DNA of 19,154 nt from CAYNWK01 sp964400875 (GCA_964400875.1 CAYNWK010000078.1:1-19154), one strand, 5' to 3'; shown: positions 8,333 to 17,340, numbered from the stretch's first letter. Translations and numbers: made by a program. Notes: generated by a model not told the origin, from the letters alone.

Positions 8333-8482
8333 TCAGGTGACCGGTTCTCGGCCTGGTTTGTGTTCGGGCAAAGCTATCCCCGGAGTCTGGGCGGCGGGCG
8401 TAAGCCTCTTTTGCCCATACATCCTGTCTTTGATGACAAATACGACGACGAGGACCGGCCAGAGCGCCGGCAAACCCAAGTT
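8333..8482 (-). pseudogene. C-terminal stub of a second CPBP protease gene
   Basis: About 49 codons read without a stop and match the C-terminus of the intact CPBP protein next door: NLGLPALWPVLVVVFVIKDR here against DLGLLALWLVVVVLVVVKDK there, then HKPGREPVT against HKPSQEPAN, with the stop at the same place. I count 22 identities in 49 aligned residues. All catalytic motifs are missing. Upstream of 8482 the similarity ends and the open frame (to an ATG at 8521) is unrelated AT-rich sequence, so no functional start is expected. The level of divergence points to an old paralogue that lost about 85% of its length, not to a recent duplication. Confidence 0.8.
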
Positions 8483-8611
8483 GAAAATCTTATGATCTTT
8501 GTCATATTTAGATGAGAACAAGTATCCCTTTCATTTCAAACGCCGATCGATTACCATCAGAACGGAAGTTCGCGTAGTACTTATGGGAAATTATGCAGTT
8601 TGCAGTTAAAT

Positions 8612-8641
8612 AGGGGTGTTCGGGCGCGTCCGAGCACCCCT
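8612..8641. other. Hairpin in the leader of the response regulator operon
   Basis: A 12-bp stem (aggggtgttcgg / ccgagcacccct, one G-U pair on RNA) with a 6-nt loop lies 41 bp before the response regulator ATG. Neither strand has a real T-run after it, and no gene transcribes into it from the left on the plus strand. It is therefore more likely a 5' leader structure or an operator than a terminator. Apart from this hairpin and the CPBP stub, the 449-bp stretch 8234-8682 shows nothing I can identify, and no confident promoter. Confidence 0.5.
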
Positions 8642-8682
8642 GTTCCTGCAGCAAGCTGAGTAAACCTTGAGGAAATCAATCC

Positions 8683-9324
8683 ATGAACGATAATCAACCT
8701 ATTCGAGTAATGTTGGTAGACGATCACACCGTGGTTCGCAGCGGGTTGGGTGCGTTTTTAATGGCGTTTGACGACCTGGAATTTGTCGGCGAAGCCGGCA
8801 GCGGCGAACAGGCGGTGCGCTTGTGCGAAACGGTGCAGCCGGATGTTGTGCTGATGGACCTGGTGATGCCCGGGATGGACGGCGCAGCCGCGACCCGGGC
8901 GATCCGCGATAAGTGCCCGGACATCCAGGTGATCGCGCTGACCAGCTTTAAAGAGGAGGATTTAGTCCAAGGTGCGCTGGAAGCGGGCGCCATCGGCTAC
9001 CTGCTCAAGAATGTCTCCGCGGACGAGCTGGCTGAGGCCATCCGTGCGGCGCATGCCGGGAAGCCCACCCTGGCTCCCGAGGCTGCCCAGGCGTTGATCC
9101 AGGCCAGCCGGCGCCCCCCGGCGGTGGGCGAAGACCTGACCCCGCGGGAAAACGAAGTCCTCGCCTTGATGGTAGACGGCCTGTCGAATCCGGAGATCGC
9201 CGAACGCCTGGTTGTCAGCCGCTCGACGGCGAAGTTTCACGTCAGCAGCATCCTCACCAAGTTGGGGGTCTCCAGCCGCACGGAAGCAGTGGCTGTTGCC
9301 CTGCAACATAAAATCGTAGGCTGA
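8683..9324 (+). CDS. NarL/FixJ-type response regulator
   Basis: A 213-aa DNA-binding response regulator. The receiver domain (residues ~7-122) has the acidic pair D13/D14, phospho-acceptor D59 in VLMDLVMPGMDG, switch T86 and K108, all intact. A short linker leads to a LuxR/GerE HTH at ~150-211 (LTPRENEVLALMVDGLSNPE and SRSTAKFHVSSILTKL). Phosphorylation by the HisKA_3 kinase encoded two genes downstream is the expected input, since NarL-type regulators pair with that kinase class. The ATG has a good site (GAGGAAA, 8 nt away). It is the first gene of an operon with the solute-binding protein 6 bp downstream. Targets are unknown; autoregulation is common in such operons. Confidence 0.93.
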   Translation: MNDNQPIRVMLVDDHTVVRSGLGAFLMAFDDLEFVGEAGSGEQAVRLCETVQPDVVLMDLVMPGMDGAAATRAIRDKCPDIQVIALTSFKEEDLVQGALEAGAIGYLLKNVSADELAEAIRAAHAGKPTLAPEAAQALIQASRRPPAVGEDLTPRENEVLALMVDGLSNPEIAERLVVSRSTAKFHVSSILTKLGVSSRTEAVAVALQHKIVG

Positions 9325-9330
9325 TCTTCA

Positions 9331-10683
9331 ATGAAGGCAAGCCTGAGGCGCTCACTGTCGCGGCGTGACTTTCTCAAGCTCGCCGGTATCTCCACAGGCA
9401 GCTTGCTCCTGAAATCTTGTGGGCTGCTTCCGGCTTCGCCGACCCCCCAGGGGGAGAGCGAAGTGCAGCTGGTCTACCAGGACTGGCGCACCGAGTGGTT
9501 CCCGGCGATGGCCCAGCAGATGCTGCAGCAATTCCACCGCGACCATCCCGACATACGCGTTTTTTACGTGCCCGATCCTGCCGACGTGGAAGAGAGCCTG
9601 CAGGAGGACATGCAGGCCGGAGTGGCGCCGGACGTGTTCGCCGCCTGTTGTTCGTTCTTCCCTATCCTGGCGCAGGAGGACCTGACCTTAGATCTGCGCC
9701 CCTATATCGAGGCTCACCTGGATCGGGAGACGATTGCGGAATGGGACCCGGTCCAGTACCGATCTTTACAAACTGCCGATGGGCAGCAGTATGGTCTTCC
9801 CAAGTACCACGGCGCCCTGGCGCTGTACTACAACAAGGACCTGTTCGACCTTTATAAAGTGGACTACCCAGACCACAGCTGGGACCACGACGATTACCTA
9901 GGTGCGATGAAACGCCTGACCCACGACCGGGACGGGGACGGGCGCATCGACCAGTGGGGCAGCATCCTGGACGTCTCCTGGGACCGCATCCAGGTGCACG
10001 TCAACGGCTGGGGCGGTTACTTCGTCGATCCCCAGGACCCGGCGCGCTGCCGATTGGGCGATCCCCAGGCCCTGGCAGCGATGGAGTGGATCCGGGCGCG
10101 CATGTGGGACGACAGGGTGATGGCCCGGCCGTTGGATGTGCAGAACATTGGGGTGCCGCAAGCTTTCGTGGGGCAAAAAGTCGCCATGGCCGAAGACGGT
10201 TCCTGGGCTCTGAAGGACATCCTCGCCGGGGCGGATTTCCGTGTCGGAGTGGCGCCTTTGCCGGCCGGACCGCAGCGCCGCGTTACCCTGGCGACGACCG
10301 ATGGGTTCGGCATTTACCGGGAGACCCGCCACCCCCAGGCTGCCTGGGACCTGCTCCAATTCTTGATTGGCAAGGATTACGGCCGGGCGATGGCCCGGGC
10401 AAACTTCTTACAGCCGGCGCGGTCTTCCCTGGTGCAGGACTGGGTTGATTACGTCCGCCAGGAATTCCCCGATCAAGCCGCCGATATGGACATCGCCGTT
10501 TTTGCGGAGGGCCAGCTGGAAGGCTACTCGGTCGTGGCGGAAGTCTTTGCCAATATGGCCGACGCCAAGCGGATCATCTATGCGGCCTGGGACCAGATCT
10601 TCTTGCTTGGCGAGGAGCCCACAGAGTTGATGATCGACGTCGCGCGCCAGGTCGAAGCGGCGCAGTCTGGTGGAGTCGGTTGA
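9331..10683 (+). CDS. Extracellular solute-binding lipoprotein (ABC sugar-type) in a two-component operon
   Basis: A 450-aa binding protein of the family-1 sugar/oligosaccharide type (SBP_bac_1, usual length 400-450). It opens with a twin-arginine signal SRRDFLK (R11/R12), a hydrophobic stretch, then LKSC with a lipobox-like Cys30. The lysine at -2 is atypical, so lipidation is likely but not certain. Two-lobe features include YQDWRTEWFPAMAQQML, YGLPKYHGALALYYNKDLFD at the hinge or ligand side, DGDGRIDQWG (a calcium-loop-like DxDxDG(R)ID motif seen in many sugar-binding members), and a late TDGFGIYRETRHPQAAWDLL. It lies between the response regulator (6 bp) and kinase (1 bp) genes and no permease or ATPase is present. 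A sensory role for the kinase is therefore more likely than transport. The ligand is unknown. Confidence 0.9.
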   Translation: MKASLRRSLSRRDFLKLAGISTGSLLLKSCGLLPASPTPQGESEVQLVYQDWRTEWFPAMAQQMLQQFHRDHPDIRVFYVPDPADVEESLQEDMQAGVAPDVFAACCSFFPILAQEDLTLDLRPYIEAHLDRETIAEWDPVQYRSLQTADGQQYGLPKYHGALALYYNKDLFDLYKVDYPDHSWDHDDYLGAMKRLTHDRDGDGRIDQWGSILDVSWDRIQVHVNGWGGYFVDPQDPARCRLGDPQALAAMEWIRARMWDDRVMARPLDVQNIGVPQAFVGQKVAMAEDGSWALKDILAGADFRVGVAPLPAGPQRRVTLATTDGFGIYRETRHPQAAWDLLQFLIGKDYGRAMARANFLQPARSSLVQDWVDYVRQEFPDQAADMDIAVFAEGQLEGYSVVAEVFANMADAKRIIYAAWDQIFLLGEEPTELMIDVARQVEAAQSGGVG

Positions 10684-10684
10684 G

Positions 10685-12919
10685 ATGAACGCTCGCGTCA
10701 AACCATACGGGCTGCGCGGCAAGATCATCGCCTGGTCGTTTTTCCCTACCCTGTTTATCCTGGCCAGCGTAGCGATGGTGACGTTCATCGCCTACCAAAA
10801 GGTCACCGAGGACCTGGTCCTGGCCAAGGACCGGGAATTGACTCGCCTGGCAGCCAGCCAGCTCGCCGGGGAGATGAAGAATTACAGCGATCTGCTCGCC
10901 GGCATCGCTAACACTGCGGACCTGCGCTTGCCCACAGCGGTCTCACAGCGTAACGGCCTTGAGCGCTACGCCAACCAGCTGGTCGTCTTCGACGGCGGGG
11001 TGGTCATCCTGGATACCTTCGGGATAGTAATCGCCGCCCAACCCGAACGCCCGGAATTGATTGGGGCGGACTGGTCGGGCCGGGATTTTTTCAGCCAGAT
11101 CTTGCACACCAACCGGCCTGCCTTTTCGGATATCCTGCCGGATGAAACTGAGGACGGCGAAGTGATCGTTACCGCTGCGCCGATACTGGGAGACGAAGGC
11201 GAATTGATCGGCGTACTCGCCGGCATGTTCCGCATGGGAGCGCGCGAAGTCAGCTCGTTTTACGGCGGCATCGTCAAGCTGCGCCTCGGCGATAACGGCA
11301 GCACGTATATCGTGGACAGCAACGGGCGGGTGATCTATCACCAAATTTCCACCCGGATGGGCCAGGATTTATCCCAACAGACCGCCGTCCAGCAGGTGCT
11401 TTCCGGGGCCTCCGGCGCGATCCCGGCAAACGACGAGGCCGGCGGCAGGATCGTCGCCGGGTTTGCGCCTATCCCCGGTACGCCCTGGGGGTTGGTCCAC
11501 GAAGAGAGCTGGGTTTCCCTCACCCAGACTTCCCTGGGTTACCGCCAGTTCCTGATCTTGTTGATGGTCCTGGGGGTGTTGGTGCCGGTGCTGGTCGTCA
11601 CCGTCGGGGTTCGGCGCATCGTCCAGCCGATTAACGCCCTGATCGTCGCCGCCCAGGAAGTCGCCCAGGGGAACTTCGACCAGGCGATCACGGCTAAAAC
11701 CGGGGATGAGGTCGAGGAACTGGCCCGGCAGTTCAACTGGATGGCCGGGCAGCTGCAAGCTTCTTACGGACAGTTAGAGCAGCGCGTCGCCGACCGCACC
11801 AAGGAGCTGGATGCGCTGTACCGGGCTGACGAAACGCTGCTGACAAACTTGCAGCTGGACCGCTTGCTGGAAGCCCTGGTGGATGTCGCCGTGGAAATAC
11901 TGAAAGCCGATAAGAGCGCCCTGCTCGTTTGGGATGCCAAACAGGAGCGGCTGGTGGTCGGCGCGGCCTGCGGCTTCAGCCCAGCGACGCTTGAGGGGAT
12001 GTCTTTTTCGGTAGGGGAGGGGGTGGTGGGAGAAGTGATGGCCAGCGGTGAAGCCATTGCCATCGAAGATACGCATCAGGACCCGCGGGTCGCCCGGCAG
12101 ATAACCGATCCGGAGGATATCCGCGCCTTCATGCACGTGCCGATCAAGCTCAAGGATCGGGTCTTCGGCGTTTTCAACATCGATTACACCAGCTCGCACG
12201 CTTTCAGCGAAGACGAGCGGCGCCTGTTCATCGCGTTGGCGCAGCGCGCCGCACTGGCCATCGAAAACGCTCAGCTGTACGAACAGGCTCAGCTGGCTGC
12301 CACCATCGAGGAGCGCCAGCGCCTGGCCCGCGAGCTGCACGACGCAGTGACCCAGACCCTGTTCTCCTCCAGCCTGATCGCCGAGGTGCTGCCGCGCTTG
12401 TGGGAACGCGATCCGGAGCAGGGCCTGCAGCGTCTGGAGGAACTACGCCAGCTCACCCGCGGCGCGCTGGCCGAGATGCGCACCCTGTTGATGGAGCTGC
12501 GTCCTTCAGCCCTCGTCGAGGCCGAACTGGGCGATCTGCTGCGCCAGCTGGGGGAGGCCTTCACCGGCCGCGCGCGGCTCCCGGTGGATTTGCAGGTCAA
12601 CGGGGAGGCGAGCGCGCCTCCCGAGGTCAAAGTCGGCCTTTACCGCATCACGCAGGAGGCGTTGAACAACGTCGCCAAGCACGCCGACGCCAGCCGGGTG
12701 TCTATCTCGCTGTGCAGCGAGCCAGAGGAGATCGTCATCGCTATCGGCGACGATGGGCGCGGCTTCGACCTTGCCCGCGTCTCCGCCGATCACCTCGGGC
12801 TGCGCATCATGCGCGAGCGCGCCGGCGAGATCGGCGCCGAGCTGTCCATCGAGAGTGGGAGTAGTTCCGGCACTCAGGTTACGGTCCGCTGGAAGGGTGA
12901 TCGAGACCTGAACGCTTGA
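10685..12919 (+). CDS. Membrane sensor histidine kinase: Cache-HAMP-GAF-HisKA_3-HATPase
   Basis: The chosen ATG is one base after the stop of the binding-protein gene (TGAGATG) with GGTGGAG upstream, which gives 744 aa. A GTG at 10670 in the same frame lacks a suitable ribosome site. Order, numbered from the ATG: transmembrane helix ~14-36; extracytoplasmic double-Cache-like sensor ~40-285; second transmembrane helix ~289-310; HAMP ~311-365 (RRIVQPINALIVAAQEVAQG); GAF ~390-535; HisKA_3 dimerisation helices with ERQRLARELHDAVTQTLF and phospho-acceptor H552; HATPase ~650-740 with N-box ITQEALNNVAKHAD, G1 GDDGRGFD and HLGLRIMRERAG. All kinase motifs are intact. It should phosphorylate the NarL-type regulator of the same operon. 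The periplasmic Cache may bind ligand directly or contact the neighbouring binding lipoprotein. The final ~40 codons recur as a stub after the next gene. Confidence 0.93.
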   Translation: MNARVKPYGLRGKIIAWSFFPTLFILASVAMVTFIAYQKVTEDLVLAKDRELTRLAASQLAGEMKNYSDLLAGIANTADLRLPTAVSQRNGLERYANQLVVFDGGVVILDTFGIVIAAQPERPELIGADWSGRDFFSQILHTNRPAFSDILPDETEDGEVIVTAAPILGDEGELIGVLAGMFRMGAREVSSFYGGIVKLRLGDNGSTYIVDSNGRVIYHQISTRMGQDLSQQTAVQQVLSGASGAIPANDEAGGRIVAGFAPIPGTPWGLVHEESWVSLTQTSLGYRQFLILLMVLGVLVPVLVVTVGVRRIVQPINALIVAAQEVAQGNFDQAITAKTGDEVEELARQFNWMAGQLQASYGQLEQRVADRTKELDALYRADETLLTNLQLDRLLEALVDVAVEILKADKSALLVWDAKQERLVVGAACGFSPATLEGMSFSVGEGVVGEVMASGEAIAIEDTHQDPRVARQITDPEDIRAFMHVPIKLKDRVFGVFNIDYTSSHAFSEDERRLFIALAQRAALAIENAQLYEQAQLAATIEERQRLARELHDAVTQTLFSSSLIAEVLPRLWERDPEQGLQRLEELRQLTRGALAEMRTLLMELRPSALVEAELGDLLRQLGEAFTGRARLPVDLQVNGEASAPPEVKVGLYRITQEALNNVAKHADASRVSISLCSEPEEIVIAIGDDGRGFDLARVSADHLGLRIMRERAGEIGAELSIESGSSSGTQVTVRWKGDRDLNA
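12781..12857 (+). repeat. Direct repeat, parent copy, in the 3' end of the histidine kinase gene
   Basis: Positions 12781-12857 match 17341-17417 at 72 of 77 bases, with a 49-bp exact run from 12809 to 12857. The match is colinear (offset 4560 bp) and weaker similarity continues to about 12895. The two copies bracket the activase gene in the same orientation. Confidence 0.9.
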
Positions 12920-12994
12920 ACAGTGTTGGACCGCGTTAGCAGTACTTAATCTATCAAAGATCCAATGGATTAGTAGCTGCTTTGTGAGGGCCGA

Positions 12995-15900
12995 GTGAGA
13001 GATAGAGGGAACTTTTTACGAGGTCCGTTGAAGAACATGCAATCACTTGGATTGGGCGTAGATATCGGCTCAACCACAGCCAAAATCGTACTCCTGGACC
13101 CATCAGGGGGGACAGCTTACTCGGGATACCGCCGCCATAACACGGAAACGCTTGTCGCGCTCGAAATACTGCTCGAGGAAGCGAAAAAATCGCTGGGTGA
13201 TGTAACGGTCGATTTTCTCATTACCGGATCGGCTGGGATGGGCCTCAGCGAAACATACAACCTGCCCTTTATCCAGGAGGTCATCGCCTCGGCCGAAGTT
13301 GTCCACAAACAATACCCGCAGGTTCAGACGCTCATAGACATTGGCGGTGAAGACGCCAAAGTGATCTTCTTCGATGCGAAAGGGCAACCCGATATTCGCA
13401 TGAATGGCGCTTGCGCCGGGGGGACAGGAGCTTTCATCGATCAAATGGCGACATTGCTGAATGTGCCGGTCTCGGGATTGAACGAGCTCGCCGAACAACA
13501 CAGTACTGTTTACCCTATTGCCTCGCGTTGCGGCGTTTTCGCTAAAACCGACGTCCAGAACCTGCTCAGCCAAGTTGCGGCGCGTGAGGACATCGCTGCT
13601 TCTATCTTCAATGCCGTCGTCTGGCAAACACTCGCTACGTTGGCTCGCGGTCATTCGCTCAATCCAGTGTTTCTCTTTGCGGGCGGCCCATTGACTTTTT
13701 TACCGGCTTTGAAAGCAGCTTTTGTGAAGGCGTTGAACTTGAGAACAGGAGACTGGCTGGAGGTCGAGCACGGCGAATTGCTCACAGCCAGGGGGGCAGC
13801 GCTGGTAGCGGCTGAGCGCAACGATAGGAGAGGAAAGCTCTCCATATCGCAGTTGATCGAGCTATTGGGCAGCAGCCCTTCGGAGGCACACGTCGAAGGC
13901 CGGCTCCAGCCGCTCTTCGGGACCCAGGGTGAATTCCACAATTGGCAAGCGATCCGTTCGAGGCACCGGGTGGGGCGCGTGGATGTTCACGAGATCGAAG
14001 GGCAGGAATGTTTCTTAGGGATTGACTCCGGTTCCACCACCACCAAGCTGGTGTTAATTGATCGTCAGGGGAGGCTTTTCTTCGAGCATTACTGCCCAAA
14101 CAATGGCGACGCAATTTCAGCCGTGCAAGGTGGGTTGGAAAAGATTCGCCGGTTGTTTGCAGGGTTGGAATCCCGAGCGCCCAACATCGTTCGCAGCGCC
14201 GTCACGGGTTATGGTGAGGATCTGATCCGGGCTGCATTTGGCTGCGATGGCGGTATCGTGGAGACGCTGGCTCATTTCCGGGCAGCCCGCGCCTTTGACC
14301 CAGAGGTTTCGTTTATCCTCGACATCGGCGGACAGGACATGAAGGCGATCTTCGTGAACGGTGGTCACATCCAGCGCATCGAGATTAATGAGGCTTGTTC
14401 TTCGGGGTGCGGGACGTTTATTGAGACCTTTGCCCGTTCGTTGGGGTGCAGCGTTTCGGACTTTGCCCTGGCTGCCTGCAGCTCGCGAGCGCCGTGCGAC
14501 CTGGGCACGCGTTGCACGGTGTTCATGAATTCGCGCGTCAAGCAAGCGTTACGCGAGGGAGCAGCGGTCGGCGATATCTCGGCTGGGTTAGCCTATGCAG
14601 TAATCAAGAACGCTTTATATAAGGTCCTTAAGATCGCGGACACTGCGGTATTGGGCGACCATATCGTCGTTCAGGGTGGCGCGTTCCGCAACCCGGCGAT
14701 CCACAAGGCGCTGGAACTGATCCTGGATAAGCAGGTAGTTTGCCCGGACAGCGCGGAATTGATGGGTGCGTTGGGTGCAGCGCTACAGGCGCGTGAGACT
14801 TATCTTCAGACGGGTCAGGGTGTAGGTTTAGGAGTGAGCCTGGAGGATCTGGCTTCGGTCAGCGAGTATCGAAAAACATTAATACACTGCCACGGATGTG
14901 AGAACCGGTGTAGCGTTACCAAATTGACTTTCCCGAATAAGAATAGGTTTTATACCGGAAATCGCTGTGAGCGGGCCTTTAGCAACCGTGGTCAGCGACT
15001 GCGGAAGGGTGCGAACCTTTTTGAGCACAAACGTGGGTTGCTGTTTGACCGCCCGGTTGAACCCGCTCAAGCGCCCAGGTTGACGATCGGCATCCCTAGG
15101 GCGCTCAATTTCTATGAAGATTACCCATTTTGGTGCACCCTGTTGGTTGAATGCGGGATGGAAGTCCGGCTCTCCGATGTATCAAGCCGTGAATTGTTCG
15201 AAACCGGCGCTGGGACAGTCATGTCTGAAAATGTCTGTTTCCCCGCCAAATTGCTGCATGGTCATATCTACAATCTGATCGAAGCTGGCGTTGATCGCAT
15301 CTTCTTCCCCATGGTTTTCTACGAGCAGCCTGAGTTTGCGAACGCGGTCAACTGTTACAACTGTCCGGTAGTTTCTGGTTATCCGGATGTCGTGCGCAGC
15401 GCGATCGATCCTCAGGGTCGCTTTGGCGTCCCATTCGATCAGCCCGCGGTGACCTTCCAGGACCGCAGATTGCTCGAGCATACCTGCAGAGAATACCTGG
15501 TAAGCCTGGGAGTGCCCGTTCCGGTGTTTAAGTATGCCTTTAAACAGGCAATTGAGACGCAGGAAAAGTTCAAGGCCGATGTGCGGCATCGGGGGGCCGA
15601 GATCCTTGAGGGTGCAAGAATCGCTGGTAGACTGGTTGTGGTGATGGCAGGGCATCCCTATCACGTTGACGCTCTTGTCAACCATAAAATTCCTGAAGCC
15701 GTGGCCGATATGGGTGTAGATGTCATCACCGAGGATGCCGTTCCCCTGGCGGAAGGGCAAAGGCTTGATAATCTGCTGGTGTTGAGCCAGTGGGAACACC
15801 TGAATCGTTGCTTCCATGCAGCGCATTGGGTCGCGCAGCAGGAAAACGTGGAGCTGGTCCAGTTGAATTCGTTTGGCTGCGGCCCAGACGCCTTTGCGTT

Positions 15901-17332
15901 GGATGAGATCAAGGACATCCTGGCGGAATACGACAAGAATCTAACAGTTCTTCGCATCGATGAAATCGACAGCCTCGGCTCGGCCCGTCTGCGCCTGCGC
16001 TCGATGCTAGAGGCCGTGAAGGAGAAAAAGAGTTATTCCTCGGAAATTCAACCGATGGAGGTAGATTCCACGGTGCGCCGATCTCGCCGAATAACTACCC
16101 GGCTTTATCGAAAATCCGACCGCCGCAAGGTCGTTATTGTCCCAGAATTCTCACGCTTTTGTTCCCCGCCTATCATTCGTCCGTTCTTAGACCTGGGCTA
16201 TCAGATCGAAGTTCTACCTTCTCCGAACCGTGAAACGATTGAAGTAGGACTGAAATATGCGAACAATGAGATCTGCTATCCGGGCATCCTGGTTATCGGC
16301 GATGTCATTAAAGCCATACATTCGGGTAAATATCCCCTGGACGAAGTAGTCGTTGGTTCATGGGAGACAGGCGGACAGTGCCGTGCATCGAATATCTCTT
16401 GCCTGGTGAAGAAGGCCCTGGTTACAGCCGGGTATGAGAACATCCCGGTCGTGACCCTTTCCACCCGTCTTAAATCGTTAAATCCTCAGCCGGGATTCAA
16501 ATTCAACCTTGCCAGCTATCTTTACAAGGCCTTGTTAGGTATGGTGTTTACAGATGGACTCTCTGCGATGTACCATGCCTCGGCGGTTAGAGAACGCTGT
16601 AAAGGCGACTCGCGGGCGCTGGTCGATAAGTGGATGATTCCCTTTGAAACAGGAGAGATGCCTTTGACCAGACAGTCCGTGTTGAGCAACCTGCAGCAGG
16701 CTGTGCTGGAGTTCAATAGTCTGGCCTTGCGAGAGGAGCGCCTGCCGCGCGTGGGGATCGTTGGTGAAATCTATGTGAAGTACAACACCTTCGTAAACAA
16801 CGACATCGTACAATGGCTGATGGATCAAGAGCTGGAGGTGGTAATGCCGCCCTTGCTCGCCTTCTTCTTGGGATCGTTCGTCGGAGCCAAAGTCGGCGTG
16901 CAAGCCCGTCTCAGGCGGCCGGATTTTATCTCATTTCTGGCCTCGAGTGTACAAGGTCTAGTGCAATCCTTCGTGGACCAGGCCGAGACTATTCTGCATG
17001 GTTTCCGTTTTTATCACGGTCACCGCTCCATTACGGAGGTTGCCCAAACAGCTAGCTCTATTGTCCACCTGACACACCAATATGGGGAAGGTTGGCTACT
17101 ATCCGGCGAAATCGGAGAATTCGTGAAATCAGGGGTGCAAAACGTGCTCTGCCTCCAACCTTTCGGATGTATCGCCAATCATGTGATCGCCAAAGGTGTC
17201 GCTAAGCGCCTAAACGAGACTTACCCGGAAATGAATCTTCTTTTTCTGGATGTGGACCCCGGGGGCAGCGAGGTGAACTTCGTAAATCGAGCCCACTTCT
17301 TTGTCGAACAAGCGAAAGCAACTTTAGGCTGA
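12995..17332 (+). CDS. Fused acyl-CoA dehydratase activase (two ASKHA domains, DUF2229, HgdB-like C-terminus)
   Basis: A 1445-aa cytosolic iron-sulfur protein of the giant activase type (usually 1400-1500 aa). Two BcrA/BadF/HgdC ATPase domains lie in tandem: ~17-270 (GVDIGSTTAK, C140 in GACAGGTG, C179 in SRCGVFAKTD) and ~340-595 (GIDSGSTTTK, C468 in EACSSGCG, C507 in TRCTVFMNSRV). In HgdC the equivalent cysteines hold a [4Fe-4S] cluster between two subunits; here both pairs sit in one chain. C632, C635, C639 and C658 (HCHGCENRC...GNRC) suggest a further metal site. A DUF2229-like module (~695-910, IGIPRALNFYED, ENVCFPAK) and an HgdB-like module (~1045-1440, EICYPG, GGQCRASNI) follow. HgdC uses ATP to drive low-potential electron transfer to a dehydratase; the partner and reaction of the fused form are unknown. 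The start is ambiguous: GTG 12995 has GAGGG close by, while ATG 13037 matches the short N-terminus typical of the family. GC looks lower than in the kinase gene. Confidence 0.9.
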   Translation: MRDRGNFLRGPLKNMQSLGLGVDIGSTTAKIVLLDPSGGTAYSGYRRHNTETLVALEILLEEAKKSLGDVTVDFLITGSAGMGLSETYNLPFIQEVIASAEVVHKQYPQVQTLIDIGGEDAKVIFFDAKGQPDIRMNGACAGGTGAFIDQMATLLNVPVSGLNELAEQHSTVYPIASRCGVFAKTDVQNLLSQVAAREDIAASIFNAVVWQTLATLARGHSLNPVFLFAGGPLTFLPALKAAFVKALNLRTGDWLEVEHGELLTARGAALVAAERNDRRGKLSISQLIELLGSSPSEAHVEGRLQPLFGTQGEFHNWQAIRSRHRVGRVDVHEIEGQECFLGIDSGSTTTKLVLIDRQGRLFFEHYCPNNGDAISAVQGGLEKIRRLFAGLESRAPNIVRSAVTGYGEDLIRAAFGCDGGIVETLAHFRAARAFDPEVSFILDIGGQDMKAIFVNGGHIQRIEINEACSSGCGTFIETFARSLGCSVSDFALAACSSRAPCDLGTRCTVFMNSRVKQALREGAAVGDISAGLAYAVIKNALYKVLKIADTAVLGDHIVVQGGAFRNPAIHKALELILDKQVVCPDSAELMGALGAALQARETYLQTGQGVGLGVSLEDLASVSEYRKTLIHCHGCENRCSVTKLTFPNKNRFYTGNRCERAFSNRGQRLRKGANLFEHKRGLLFDRPVEPAQAPRLTIGIPRALNFYEDYPFWCTLLVECGMEVRLSDVSSRELFETGAGTVMSENVCFPAKLLHGHIYNLIEAGVDRIFFPMVFYEQPEFANAVNCYNCPVVSGYPDVVRSAIDPQGRFGVPFDQPAVTFQDRRLLEHTCREYLVSLGVPVPVFKYAFKQAIETQEKFKADVRHRGAEILEGARIAGRLVVVMAGHPYHVDALVNHKIPEAVADMGVDVITEDAVPLAEGQRLDNLLVLSQWEHLNRCFHAAHWVAQQENVELVQLNSFGCGPDAFALDEIKDILAEYDKNLTVLRIDEIDSLGSARLRLRSMLEAVKEKKSYSSEIQPMEVDSTVRRSRRITTRLYRKSDRRKVVIVPEFSRFCSPPIIRPFLDLGYQIEVLPSPNRETIEVGLKYANNEICYPGILVIGDVIKAIHSGKYPLDEVVVGSWETGGQCRASNISCLVKKALVTAGYENIPVVTLSTRLKSLNPQPGFKFNLASYLYKALLGMVFTDGLSAMYHASAVRERCKGDSRALVDKWMIPFETGEMPLTRQSVLSNLQQAVLEFNSLALREERLPRVGIVGEIYVKYNTFVNNDIVQWLMDQELEVVMPPLLAFFLGSFVGAKVGVQARLRRPDFISFLASSVQGLVQSFVDQAETILHGFRFYHGHRSITEVAQTASSIVHLTHQYGEGWLLSGEIGEFVKSGVQNVLCLQPFGCIANHVIAKGVAKRLNETYPEMNLLFLDVDPGGSEVNFVNRAHFFVEQAKATLG

Positions 17333-17340
17333 ACCGGCAT

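Noticed and set aside
8333..8521. A 62-codon minus-strand ORF taken as a small membrane protein gene
   Set aside because: Its C-terminal 49 codons are a degraded copy of the CPBP tail, and the remaining N-terminal part has no ribosome site or similarity, so it is a relic.
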